Under the pieces are notes generated by a model that worked only from the letters and a program-made list of their open reading frames with translations, had not been told where the DNA came from and did not search any database. DNA of 64,000 nt from Schistocephalus solidus (lineage: Eukaryota; Platyhelminthes; Cestoda; Diphyllobothriidea; Diphyllobothriidae), in assembly GCA_017591395.1 (NCBI GenBank), contig WEDG01004490.1:1-64000 (forward strand), given 5' to 3'. Position 1 is the stretch's first letter; the number at the start of each line of letters is the position of its first letter. Made by a program: the position numbers and the translations under genes. Positions 1 to 10,996 of the stretch are shown piece by piece.

Positions 1-1
1 C

Positions 2-265
2 GCTACGCATTGCCCGGCACCAGTGAACATTGGGCCCCGCCTGGAATGTACCGGTGAACAAAGTCTACCTGACGGCGCCCCTGCGTTTGGTACGCCTCAT
101 CGGGTTTTACCCTGTGCAGGATCTGATAGAAAACCACCATCGATTCAATTGATAACCGAATTGATAACGATAGCGACGACCATTGACGAAATGCCGATCG
201 ACAGCGATGGAAATATTATTCAAAGTGGTAATCTAGGGACGCGCCAAAGGAGCGCCGAGCAAAGG
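2..265 (+). CDS. Possible coding exon at window edge, unknown product
   Basis: The frame is open from base 2 (the first possible start is a GTG at 23, so an upstream exon is more likely than initiation here). It runs 88 codons to a good splice donor, AGG|GTAAGTG, at 265/266; the frame stops 15 bases later inside the presumed intron. The peptide is Pro/Ser/Ile rich with a stretch ending TIDEMPIDSDGNIIQSG. I recognise no domain. It lies on the strand opposite FECH and is separated from the probable FECH stop by about 165 bases, so it would be a tail-to-tail neighbour. It could equally be a chance open frame. Confidence 0.25.
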
Positions 266-2540
266 GTAAGTGCATCCTGATGTATTTTGTTTTTGTTGAA
301 GAAATGCTATGCTAAACTGATCGGGGCAACTTTTTCGGGTAAGCAGCTTTTCGCGCGCGAGGCAGACGGAAATGATCGCGATGCTGTCGTCCGGGCAGCC
401 AGACGGTCTGTTTCCAGCTAAGAAGAGGGTCAGCGCCTTGCTACGGCGGTCGACATTAGTACGGTGACGGACAACGTAGGGAAAAACCGCGTCTGGATGC
501 GACTGACCTCACGAAGATGTGCACGTACCAGAAACATTCCGCAGAGGCCCTATAAAGAAAAGTGTAGAATAATTTGGAAGTAAGAAAAGTGGGGACTCGT
601 GATGAGGCGCAGTGACTTGGCAAGGAAGTATCGTACCCTGAACGAACATAGCATTGCTCATTTGGCGCCGCCGCTCGACGCACACTAATCATTCCAGCCT
701 CCTTGGCAATCCGTGCGCAAAAATTCAATATCCATGTCGTGTAGAGTTTCAATGTGGTCAGAAGTAAAGGTGATTGGGACGATGATTGCATGCTTGCGAC
801 CTATTCTCGCTAGTCCTCGGATTGCAGACGCTGTATTTTGCCCCATCCAGGCCGCCGGCCCAACTTTTGACTGCCAAACTAGTCGATATGGCAGAGCGAA
901 GTCTAGTTCTTGCATTACCGCATGCACTGTGGCGCCAACTTCCTGTTGATGGGAAGGAAAAGGAGATTGAAGAAAATAAATAAATCAGCAGAGCCAGCTG
1001 GGCAAAACCGAATTTACCTGAATGTAAGGGTCACCTGTTCACGACAGACATTGGAATAGAATGCGCACTGAACAGTACTACTGCTTCCCTGTTGATCCTT
1101 TAGATCAGGCATCCGAGCGAGTTCATTGCGAATACCTTCAGCGAAAAACTTCACTGCGTGTGGTGCGGTGGGCCAACGATCAAGAAAAGACCAGACTGGT
1201 ATGGGGCGAGATGGCTCGGATCCCTGGAGCGAAAGAGGGGGCTCTATTGTGTCAATCCCAGCCAAGCCACCGCGTTCGGGTCGAGAGTAATGAACGGCAA
1301 TGCTGTTGATACTGCTGCCAGATACGGTACAGCTGTACTGAGGGTATTGACTAAACGCAACCACGCGTTCCACTCCATCGCTTTGAGAAAAAATGGTTTT
1401 GGGAGCATAAAACCCTATTGGAAACATCTGCTACGTTAAAGATAGTAACCTTAGATTTAAAAAATGAGCAAATCGATTTTTTAAATAGTATTTCAGGGAC
1501 AAGTCTTTTCACCAGCAGCCTTGGTGGAGCTTATCGAAAGATGGCCGTAAAGGGTCAGTTAAATTGGGTTCGAAGAAAATAAATTAAGGAGCCAAGGGTG
1601 ACCAGTGTAAGCTAGTCATAGAGAGCTAGGGTTTATTCACAGGATAAACTCCACCGAAGATCAGCGCATAACTAGCACAGAATAGCAGGTAAGGTGTGTA
1701 TATGAGTTAAAGAGTTATGCCTGATTTTGTGTGCGAGGACATTTTAGGTGGAAATTGAGATTGAGCTGTCATGCATAATCGGAGCGGAAGAAATGCGTTG
1801 CTCCGAAGATTGCGGGTTGAGACCACATATAATCCAGTGAGTGGGGTGAATTCGGATTACTCGTGTGGTATTTAGATCAAAATGCAACTTCAATATTAAA
1901 CAGTTAACTTATTATGTCCCCAAACAAACCACGATGACCTAATGTGCAAGACATCAGGGTACAAGCTTATGCCGCAAGACGCATAAGGCAGGCTTGTGTC
2001 AGACAAAGTGTGCCCCGAATAATAGACTGACTGGGAGTTCTTGCAGGTTGCATATTAGTTGCTGACAAAACCGATGATATCTTCATAATTATTCACCGGA
2101 AAACTAAGAGAACCTGGACTTAAGGCTAGTGATACTCAGAACACAGCAGGGATCCCTGACAAGGTGGTGGTGCAGAAAGAATGACGGAGAGAACGAACAT
2201 CTTTGCTAAATGTCAATGTTTTCACTGGTACTACTGTAAAGTTCTGCTTTATTGCCATCAAATATTGTTCATCTGGCTACGGGAAATACTTTTTATTAAT
2301 GAAAATCCGGCAATTCAATCCTTCAAAATGGTAAGAAACGTAACAATCTACGCGCCTTTTGGGCAGAAAACCCATGCAACCGAGATCAGTTTCAGAGACA
2401 ATAAAACAATCAGGATGGTAAAAAGAAGAGGTATGTGAAAGAATTAGATATGTAACATCTGCCTTACCGCTCAATTGCGTTGATCGCTTCCTCCGTCAAA
2501 GGGTGAACGTAACGAAAGCCCAGGTAAAATTTATGGGGAG

Positions 2541-2570
2541 CTGAATTTTAGTTCACATACGGAAGCGAAC
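2541..2570 (-). other. 30-nt micro-intron 3 of FECH
   Basis: Sense GTTCGCTTCC...CTAAAATTCAG, with a branch-point-like CTAAAA just before the acceptor. Removal joins TISPES to APHKFYLGFRYVHPL in the family frame; retention gives a stop after LPYVN. Confidence 0.85.
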
Positions 2571-2719
2571 CTGATTCCGGACTTATAGTATCAAGAATAC
2601 GAACGAGTGCTTTGCCCTGACATACTGTCCAGCGCCCAAGTGGTGAACCACCCCCAATTTCTTCGTAACGCTCTTGCAACTTTGGTGTGCGTCGTTTAGC
2701 GACCCAAGGTGCCAAAAGT

Positions 2720-2746
2720 CTGAAAATTATAAAAAGGAAGAAATAC
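2720..2746 (-). other. 27-nt micro-intron 2 of FECH
   Basis: Sense sequence starts GTATTTCTTCC and ends AATTTTCAG. Its length is a multiple of 3, so it reads through as an extra hydrophobic stretch (YFFLFIIFR) that ferrochelatases lack; removal gives PFQRLLAPWVAKRRTPK, matching the family. Confidence 0.8.
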
Positions 2747-2863
2747 CGTTGAAACGGGATTGCCAGTATCTCTTTATCGGAGAACAAACGCAAAAGGAAT
2801 TGGTAGACATCGTTTGAGGTTTCGGGACCACCCATATTCAGCATTAGTATACCGGTTTTCGGG

Positions 2864-2897
2864 CTGACAGATTACATCAGACAAAATAGTAACCAAC
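2864..2897 (-). other. 34-nt micro-intron 1 of FECH
   Basis: GT at 2897-2896 and AG at 2865-2864, acceptor TCTGTCAG. Removing it joins the leader ...CSASN to PKTGILMLNMGG in frame, as in other ferrochelatases. It interrupts frame if retained (34 is not a multiple of 3). Confidence 0.75.
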
Positions 2898-2968
2898 TTG
2901 TTCGACGCGGAGCATAAGCCTCTAGCAAACTCAGTAATTTTAACAACACCGCGGCGTATATTTTGCAT

Positions 2969-3794
2969 TCTGCTGGGGACGACAATGTACACGGGACCTA
3001 CAAATGACCAGGCTAGCAGACTGAGCGCAATCACCAACGTTTCCGACACAACCTAAACACCACCGGTAAAGCTAAACAATTGTGTACTCGTGCACGTAGG
3101 TCTGGGCATCGACACATAGCGTTGTATAGGCCGAAGACATCCGAAGGTAACCTACATGAAGTAAAGTTAAGCACTGAGAATAAAACCTGGCTAAGCACCA
3201 GCCGATGAGTGTTGTTAAGCTTGGCAGCACTCATCCGTAAGATAATGTCGAAGAAGACTTAGGTGGGCATAAATGTATAATTGGGACAGCGCGGAATTGA
3301 ATATCCATAGAAAAAGTTGAATGCACAAAGACCGTGAGTTTTCGCTAAGTGAATGATCTTTCTGGATGGATATGTGATATCGATATGCCTGCTAAACAGC
3401 CGCTGGGAGTGCCACGTTCTGGGTAACTGCAGGGAAGGACCGTGGGAGGTGCCGTCGTGTTGAGAGAAGACAGTTGTGGTGATGTTCAGAAGAGGGAACT
3501 GGTAGTATAGAGAAAAACACACCGGTTATTTTGACTAACACGTAGTTACACCAGCAAGATCCTAAATCCGCGCGAAAAGTGTTCACTGCATTCCAAAAAG
3601 TCAATGCAATTCGTGGTCCGTTATGCACTGTTGGTGCATCTAACTTACCATTAAAAAAATCTTAAACATCCGCATCCATTTAAATTTATCAGTTTAAGTG
3701 AACAGCCTTCTACATAATGAACTTGCTTTCCCCAATGCTTTTATTTCTTTGCTCAGTGAATTGGAAAATAATTCAGTATAATAATTAGTATAGT
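2969..3794. other. Upstream of FECH: no gene recognised
   Basis: About 0.8 kb with short overlapping open frames on the minus strand, none with recognisable protein sequence. It would hold the FECH promoter if the ATG at 2968 is right; I see no convincing TATA or CCAAT placement. Confidence 0.4.
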
Positions 3795-3804
3795 TCAGTA
3801 TAAA

Positions 3805-3834
3805 AGGGAGATAGGCAGAGCCTTTGAAAACCCT
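3805..3834 (-). promoter_or_regulatory. 3'-terminal hairpin of family A (RT recognition candidate)
   Basis: Sense-strand arms AGGG ... AGGC(tct)GCCT ... CCCT nest inside one another. The same design ends families B, G and A copy 2. Confidence 0.6.
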
Positions 3835-4672
3835 ATTTAGAGATAGACGCTAGCAAAACAAGCAAATGTTACATGGCGAAAGTCGTTTTAGTATATCGAT
3901 CATTGCTGTCGACTAAATATATGTCCATCAAGTAAAAATGCATCAAGTCTTCTTTTAAATATTTCAACGCTTTCAGCTTGAACAACCGAAGCTGGCAGTT
4001 TGTTCCATTCTTCAATCACCCGTTGGGAAAAGAAATTGGCCCGCACTTCAAGTTTGGCGTGATTTCTTTTCAGTTTGTATTGGTGACCTCGGAAACTTGT
4101 CATGTTTGCCAATTCAAAAAAGTTGGCCATCTGAAGAGCACAATCAACTCCTCTGACCAGTTTGAAGACTAAGATCATATCCCCTCTGTATTGCCTATAA
4201 GAGAGGAAAAATTTTTAAGTCTTTCTTGGTGGCCCTCATAGGGTAGGCATTCAAATCCGCTGACTAGTTTCGTTACCCTCCGTTGAACTTTCTCCAGCAG
4301 AGCGTAGTCATGTTTCGTCCAAGGGCGCCACGCCTGAACGCAATATTCCAACACCAGCCGGATAAATGTTCCAAACACGCGCCCAAAAAGCTCTCCGTCA
4401 AAATTAACGAAAGACCTCCTGATTGCGTCTAAGATATATATAGCTTTCTTTGCGATATTCGCACAGTGCGACGATGGTTTGAGAGTTGGTGTTATCCATA
4501 TACCCAAGTCCTTTAGAATATTTACCTCCTAGAGTTGGTGACCACTGATGAAGTTCTGGTATTCAAACCTTTTCATACTTCTGAAACTAGACCGCAGTTG
4601 GATTATTTGGCATTTGTTTAAGTTAAGGTTCAGCAGCCACTCATCACAGCATGTTTGCAAGCGATCTAAGTT

Positions 4673-5173
4673 TTATTGCAATTTCCGCGCATCCTCCGGT
4701 TTTTCAATCGAGTTCCATAACTTCAGATCGTCAGCGAACATTACCTTCTCGCGTGTCAGCCAATCAAGGCAGTCGTTCACGTATATCAGAAACAAAATGG
4801 GACCCAGAACACTGCCCTGTGGAACTCCACTCTGAACGGTTTCCAGGTGAGACTTGGCATCTCCAATACAAACACGCTGGCGCCTGTCTGTGAGAAAGTC
4901 GGCCAACCATTTGAGTAGGTTACCAGTCACATCCATTTCATGCAGCTTAAAGATCAGACGTCTGTGTGGAACCCTGTTAAAGGCTTTGCTAAAGTCAATG
5001 TAGACCGCATCGACTGACAAACCCATTTCTAATGATTTTGTCCAGTTTTCCATGGATGAGAGCAGGTTTGTGAGGCTGGATCGACCTTTTAGAAATCCAT
5101 GTTGATATGAACTTAGCAATTTATTCTCTTCAAGATGCCTCATCAGTTCCGTTTTTATTATCTTCTCCATCAT
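4673..5173 (-). pseudogene. RT core of family A copy 1
   Basis: A 166-codon open stretch of reverse transcriptase: GFLKGRSSLTNLL, then YIDFSKAFNRVPHRRL (usual KAFDRVPH, so D to N), SGVPQGSVLGPILFLIYVND and the catalytic MFADDLKLW. It begins at the MEKIIKTEL motif and runs off at a frameshift near KLQ. Upstream RT start (SVSFPMDTVRKTLKQLQPTK) is in another frame at 5302-5520; the C-terminal part is at 4175-4507 (LEYCVQAWRPWTKHDYALLEKVQRR) and 3900-4178. Non-functional because of the frame breaks. Confidence 0.85.
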
Positions 5174-5910
5174 TTTGCAACAGATACTTGTGAGGCTGAC
5201 TGGCCGGAACCTGTTCGGTGATGTTCTCTCCTCCTTTATAGATGGGGGTTATGTTGGCTATCTTCCACTCGGTAGGCAGAGCCCCCACCTCCATCGAACT
5301 TTCAATATCTTGGAGAGCGGAGAGGCCAGCTGGTCTGTGAGTTCATTGAGAACTTTGTGGATATACCATCTGGGCCGCGTAATTTAGTGGGCTGTAGCTG
5401 TTTCAGAGTTTTTCTTACTGTGTCCATTGGAAATGACACTGTGCTTATTTTGTTTGTAGATGTGGCAGTACTGTAGTATTCGTCCTCGTCAAAAGGTGGT
5501 TCCTCGGTATACACGGACATAAAGAAATTGGATAAGAGGCTGGTCTTATCAGAGTTATCCGTTAACCTGTCTCCCTGATTGTCTTTAAGACAAGAAATGC
5601 AGTCGCGATTTCCTTTTGCCTTATTAACGTAAGCAAAAACCTTTTCGAATTTCTTGGTATGTCTTTGACTATTTCTGACTCAATGGCTGATCTTTCTTTT
5701 CTCAGAATATTCCAACACCGATTTCGCTGTTTCTTAAAAGCGGAAAAATGTTCGGGTTGTTGATATCTGGCATATGTTCTACACAGTCTCCTTTTCTTTT
5801 CAGATTCCTTATTATTTCCGATATCACCCACTCGGGTCGGGAGACGCACGATCGCCTTTTAAGTGGGCAGAATTTCTCTACCAACTGCTGAATCAAATAA
5901 CTGATGAAGG

Positions 5911-6237
5911 TATGTAAAGCTTTACGCCAGGATGACAGTCCAGCAAGGCTGCTCTCAGAATGGGCTCGAGAGCTGGCCAAACCACTATCCGTTCTGTACC
6001 AGAAACCTTTTAATACTGGAATTCTTCCCACGGACTGGAAAACATCCACATGACATTTCTTCACGAAAGCGGTATTCCTGAAATTGTGACCAATTACAAG
6101 CCCGCCGATCTGACATCCATCTCCTGCAAGATTATGGAGATCATCAAAAATGAGTTTATGATTTATCTGGAAACCCACAACCTCTTGTCTAATGCCCAAT
6201 ACGGCTTTCGTAGAAGACGATCGTGCGTAAAAACCAA
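5911..6237 (+). mobile_element. Plus-strand RT fragment, clade I
   Basis: Reads LSEWARELAKPLSVLYQKPF, GILPTDWK, then after a frameshift NYKPADLTSISCKIMEII and YGFRRRRSC. This is the N-terminal RT region of a clade I element, truncated on both sides: family A copy 1 lies head-to-head at 5910 and the 5' end of family B starts at about 6238. Confidence 0.7.
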
Positions 6238-6726
6238 GGTCGTGTGCATAGGAACCACCAATTTTTTGTTCTCCAACTTGGAAAATTTGAACTCGGTTAC
6301 CATTTCATTAGGACTTTTCCGGACAATACTGTTACAATTGCATGCATCTACTTGCTTCCTGCTCATCTGGAAATTTTCTTGTTCCGAAATTCCTCATAAA
6401 ACGGCATCAAATTGGAATTTGTTTATTATCTTATTCAAGTTGACTGCACAGCCTCTGCCCCAATACAAACTAACAACCACTAAGGGAACCAAACGTGTAC
6501 AACCTCGTGAAGATCTGAAGTTATCCAGGACCTTCGACATCTCCGAACGGCTGAATCGTTCCTGAATATCCTTCATACCGTTTATAGTATTTTTCAAAAT
6601 TTTTTTGAACAAGTATAAACATTTTTGCTCATATTGCATTAAATACTCGCCATACTCCAAATCCAGTCGGAAATTTACGTTATACGCTCAAAGGAGAACA
6701 TACTTTTACGCAGTGTTTTAACATTC

Positions 6727-7940
6727 ATGGACTCAAAACAATTGTTTGCTTGCAACAGAACCAGTCACGGAACTTCCTTTAAAGGAAAGCCTGTTGAGCT
6801 GGCTTCGAAATCCACGACTGGCACTCAATCAGTTTATACTTACAACCAAAAACCAGCAAAGCGCGCAAAAACGTAATGGCAGCCAAATCCGTCGGCTACG
6901 AGGACGAATCTTGCGTTGGATGTTCTTTTATTTTACTAAGAGTTCAAAAACTGGAAAATGAGCTTGCAGACTTAAGGAAGCTCTTGCAAGATAACAGTAC
7001 TCGACGAAATACGCTTAGCAATATTACAGTTAAAAAGACAGTGACTAAAGCACCAAAAAGTATCAAAAACTTACAGCTCACAATGTTCGGACGCGAATAC
7101 CCATAACGGACGGATAACAGGAACACAGTCTCTGAATCCTACGGACGACGACCAGAGAAAACCACAAATCTCATCCTGCTATCTTGGGTATTCTAAAGAG
7201 CCCGTAGTTGAATCCCAAGAAACAAACGCGTGGCAAGCTGCAATGGGGAAAAACCACAACAGAAGGACAAATTCACAGTCAACTCTGATGGATTCATTGA
7301 AGCCTTCAGCTGAGAGTATGGTCAGAGGTAGACTAAATCCCAACGAGAGCTCTGTAAACCGTTCTCGTACCCCTAAGGAGAACTTGGGAGGAAGCGAAAA
7401 TTCCAAGCACCAGGATCGGCAAAAGTGTTTAGTTATTCAGGGTTTGCACGAGTCAACTGCAGTCCGACCAGAAGACCGTGTCGCCAAAGACCTTGCTTCG
7501 TGTAATGGCCTCCTAAACCATTTGCTCCCACCGGGCGTGGAAGTAAAAGTTATTAAAGCATTCCGGATCGGCAAAACGTCTGAAGACAGCTTAGGAGCGC
7601 CACGACCGCGACCTCTCAAAATAATGCTAGAGAGCAAAGATCAAATCAAGGCGATCCTATCCAAAAAACTAACCTCCGTCACTCGCATAAAGAGGTTTTT
7701 GTCCAACCGGACTACTCCCCTGCGGAAAGGCTGAAACGCAGGGAACTTGTCTTGGAACTACAATTAAGACTGAAGGCTGGCGAACACAATCTGGCTATTT
7801 TCAAGGGGAAGGTAGTTCAAAAGAATACGAATTTTCCATTGAACCAAACGATTGTTCTAACGACAACGGCAGCCACCTCACTAACGCCAAAACCATCAGG
7901 GAACAAATTTCCCAAAGAGATGTCAGAACTGATTCCGTAA
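6727..7940 (+). pseudogene. Family B ORF1 (RNA-binding protein), frameshifted
   Basis: Starts at ATG 6727 (MDSKQLFACNRTSHGTS). A basic PAKRAK motif is followed, after a frameshift at 6870, by VGYEDESCVGCSFILLRVQ, a CxxC motif running into a predicted coiled coil (LENELADLRKLL). Around 7430-7690 lies an RRM-like/ORF1p-type domain (CLVIQGLHES..., VIKAFRIGK, RPLKIMLES), and 7705-7830 the terminal basic helix DYSPAERLKRRELVLELQ and KAGEHNLAIFKGKVV. In non-LTR elements ORF1p packages the RNA. Three or more frame breaks. The stop at 7940 overlaps a second open frame that leads toward the EN. Confidence 0.75.
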
Positions 7941-8065
7941 CGCCCAGCGTTCTCACTAAAGAAACCAGAGTTACCGAAAATCATCAAGAAACGGAAAAGG
8001 CATACGACCTTGACGTTAGAGGAGACGCAGTTAGACCCATAAAATTGACAAACACAAGATGAAAT

Positions 8066-8833
8066 TTGGTTGGCGCAAAATTGAAGTGCTTGTATACAAA
8101 TGCACAAAGCCTTTTATCAAAACATGATGAGTTAAAAATTTGCCTTGCCGAAGTGTCACCGGATCTGATAGCAGTAACCGAAACCTGGCTGTCGGGCAGT
8201 ATTCGAGATAGCGAAATAACATTGTCTGGATACCAAATATATCGGAGGGACAGAGAAAACCGACAGGGTGGTGGAATAATTGTGCATTTGAAAGACGTGC
8301 TAATAGTGTCTGACAAGACGAGCAAGTTTGCGTGCAGCACGGAAGCCATATGGTTGAACATCAAGGCTCTTGGCTCTCCATGTCTGGATGTCCTCATTGT
8401 CTATCGGACACCTAGGATAGACCGAGTCGCTGACACCCACTTGTTGGAACAATTAGAAAATTTCTCCAGTCGACCTAATGTCATGATTATGGGTGACTTC
8501 AACGTACCAGGAATTAACTGGAGCACTGTTCAATCATCATGCCCGAAATCGACTTTTGATTATGTTTTTCCGCAAAAGACCTTGAATGCACTCCTCACAC
8601 AACATGTTCCTTTTCCCAACAGAACACGTGAAGGACAAAGGGCTAACTGTCTCGACCTGGTTTTCACGAAAACATCAGGCAGCATTGACGAGATTATTTC
8701 AATGCCTCCGCTCAGTCGTAGTGATCATGTGGTGTTTATGTGGGAGAACTCCTTATTCTCCGTTGCGCCTGCTATAGACGATAAACGGCGTTACGTTTGG
8801 CGAGGAAACTTTCATCAGATGCGAGATTATTAA
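8066..8833 (+). pseudogene. Family B copy 1 apurinic-type endonuclease domain
   Basis: A 255-codon frame with the complete APE-type signature: YTNAQSLLSK (Asn), VTETWL (Glu), YRRDRENRQGGG, IMGDFNVPGINW (Asp/Asn), NCLDLVFTK and SRSDHVV (Asp-His). It nicks target DNA to prime reverse transcription. The usual YRPP motif reads YRTPR here. The frame is preceded in phase by TGA at about 8060 and ends at a TAA (8831) after QMRDY; the copy at 46 kb has a TAA at the same place. Confidence 0.85.
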
Positions 8834-8854
8834 ACAGACATCAACTGGACCTCA

Positions 8855-10878
8855 ATGTTTTCGAGCACCGTAAACGAAGATTGGGAGTCCTTCCGAAATG
8901 TTCTTCTGCAACTTATGGACAACCACTTCCCACCAACGAGTGTCCATCACAGCAAGCGTCCTGGGTGGCTAGACAGCAACTTAAAAAGGGAAATTAACAG
9001 GAAGCACAAGTTGTGGAGAAAATATGGTGAAACTAATCAAGTCGCCTATTTTAACAAGTATATAACACAGAGAAACAAAATGAGAAGCCTTATTCTTAAA
9101 ACGCAAAGAGAATTTGAGAAGACTTTGCTGCAAAAGGCAACTCAGAATCCAAAGTAAGTCTACAGTTACCTCTGTAGATGCACAAGGAATAGGCATCAAA
9201 TACCGCTGATTAAGACTGCTGTGGGCGTCGAAATTTCTGAAAACAGGGAAAAAAGCCGAGTACTTTTCACAGTTCTACCGCTCAGTCTTCACAAACGAGG
9301 CAAGGTTCCTTCGTCCCTCAGTGGATAACCCGCCGACTGCAAGCATTAGCCGCATACTTTTCTCAGAATTTCTGATCCAAAAGGAATTAAAAGAACTAAA
9401 AGATTCGAAATCCCCAGGACCAGACGAGCTTCCACCCAAGCTTCTGAAAGAACTCGCCAATGAACTTTCCGCACCTCTGTCAGTGCTCTTTCAAAAGTCA
9501 TTTGACTCCGTAACACTTACTTTCAATTGGAAGCTGGCACATATAACTCCCTTGCACAAAAGTGGTAGCCGGGCGTCAGTGACAAACTACAGGCCCATAA
9601 GCTTGACATGCATCCTTGGCAAGATTATGGAAAGGATCATCAAGAGCGAATTGGTGAAATTCCTAGAGACTCATAATTTGTTATCAAGCTGTCAACACGG
9701 GTTCAGAAAAGGAAGATCATGCACAACGAATTTGCTGTATTCGCTCCAGAGGTGGATCCAAGCACTTGAAGATAGACACGCGGTTCACATTGCCTTCATT
9801 GACTTTCAAAAGGCCTTCGATACTGTGCCGCATGAGAGACTGCTGTACAAGCTAGAACGAACTGGAATCATAGGTAATCTCCTCAAGTGGATCAAAAACT
9901 TCCTCGTGGGTCGGCGCCAGGTTGTGTGCATCGGCCAAGAGAGGTCAAGTTCTGCTGTAGTCGAGAGTGTGGGTTCCTCAGGGTCCAGTACTAGGGCCAA
10001 TACTGTTTTAAATATACGTGAACGATTGTGTCAGGAATCTCGACTGTGAAGCAGCAATTTTTGCCAATGACATTGAAATCTGGAATGTAATCCAGAGCCC
10101 TGCTGACGAAGATAAACTGCAGATCAACGTTACTCGGTTGGAGGCGTGGTCGAATCATTGGCTTTTGCGGTTCAAAGTCGATAAGTGTACAATACTTCGC
10201 TTAGGCAACCCATCCGGATCTGCCAAAAGTAGAAGTTACTTTCTCAACGGCGAAGCCTCAAAAGACTGGAAACCCAACATGACCTTGGTGTGTTGACGAC
10301 CACCACCTTAAAACCATCGTCTCACTGCTAGAGTGGCGAAGAGCGCAATTGCGGTGTTGCGTGCCATCAGACGAACCTTTTTGGATTTCGATGAAGATCT
10401 CTTCGCTAAGACTTTTGGAACATTCATTAGGCCGCGTTTGGAATATTATATGCAAGCCTGGAAACCCTGGACAGTTCAAGATCGGAACTGCCTCAAAAGA
10501 GTACAGAGGAAAGCCACCAAAATGGTTAGAAGTCAAAGCTCCTCGCCATATCCAACCCGCCTAATGAATCTTAATCTGTTCCATTTGAGTTATAGGCAAA
10601 TGCGTATGGATCTCCTGCAGACATTCCGCATTGTGTAGGGATTGGATTGTTGCCTGGAAATCTCGGACTTCTTTGAATTTGCCGCCACGACCCATCTCCG
10701 AGGTTACTTATTGAAACTGCGTGTCTAGCAGGCGAGAATGGATGTGCGCAAGTTCTCCTTCTCTGTCAGAGTGGTTAAACCATGGAATGCCCTCCCTGAA
10801 GACGTGATGTCACCATCGCTGGAAAGCTTTAAAAGTAACCTTGACAGTTTTATGTTCCAAAACGAGCCTGAGCGATGA
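8855..10878 (+). pseudogene. Family B copy 1 linker, RT and C-terminal domain, broken
   Basis: Linker SKRPGWLDSNLKREINRKHK; a stop after TQNPK (9154); A-run frameshift at about 9250; RT from 9321 with KSPGPDELPPKLLKEL, NYRPISLTCILGKIMERII, HGFRKGRSCTTNLL and FIDFQKAFDTVPHERL. At 9970 a one-base loss destroys SGVPQGPVLGP. The catalytic box reads FANDIEIW, with Asn for the first Asp. C-terminal domain (LEYYMQAWKPWTVQ, then VVKPWNALPEDV) ends at TGA 10876-10878. Cannot encode an active RT. Confidence 0.85.
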
Positions 10879-10996
10879 GGAATTTATCTGTACCCTCGAG
10901 AGTCATGCACCACATGTCATATTTTATGACCACCTTTTGTACCTTTGCAACCCACACGGTTTCTCTGTATACCGCACTTATGTTTACGTTACAAAT

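Larger units (their letters stand above)
431..2968 (-). pseudogene. FECH: Ferrochelatase, multi-exon, exons d-e frame-disrupted
   Basis: Ferrochelatase inserts Fe2+ into protoporphyrin IX on the matrix side of the mitochondrial inner membrane, the last step of haem synthesis. Exons on the minus strand: a 2968-2898 (ATG, basic leader MQNIRRGVVKITEFARGL, a likely transit peptide), b 2863-2747 (TGILMLNMGGPET), c 2719-2571 (AKRRTPK, IGGGSP), d 2540-2468 (GFRYVHPLTEEA), e 1380-1018 (FSQYPQYSC, LDRWPT, then FSAHSIPMSVVN with the catalytic His), f 942-637 (YRLVWQSKVGP, FTSDHIETLHDMD with the catalytic Glu), and possibly a last exon 549-431. Introns: 34, 27, 30, 1087, 75 and about 87 nt. Splicing b-c-d restores family sequence exactly. 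Exon e carries about 25 extra residues (1201-1275) before LDRWPT. Frame breaks occur before the SAHS block (after LARMPDLK), after SVVN, after DIEF (T5 run) and probably after PNE. I cannot tell decay from assembly indels. The CxxC Fe-S ligands of animal ferrochelatases are not visible. Identity is certain; functional state is open. Confidence 0.9.
3795..5910 (-). mobile_element. CR1-like retrotransposon, family A copy 1, 5' truncated
   Basis: Reading on the minus strand: EN-RT linker (EKFCPLKRRSCVSRPEWV, 5700-5900), RT thumb-to-palm pieces, C-terminal domain ending FFSQRVIEEWNKLP and a stop at about 3914, then a 3' UTR ending in the family hairpin at 3805-3834. The second copy at 28.9-34.7 kb gives the intact order. 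This copy begins abruptly inside the linker near 5910, where it abuts a plus-strand RT fragment. Frameshifts split the protein into at least five pieces. The AT-rich 3' tail is not a clear microsatellite. Confidence 0.8.

Noticed and set aside
456..791. 111-codon minus ORF as a separate gene
   Set aside because: It is ferrochelatase exon sequence (RIAKEAGMISVRRA) read after a frame shift plus the following intron.
2181..2438. 85-codon plus ORF inside the long FECH intron
   Set aside because: No recognisable sequence, no splice or promoter signals; likely chance.
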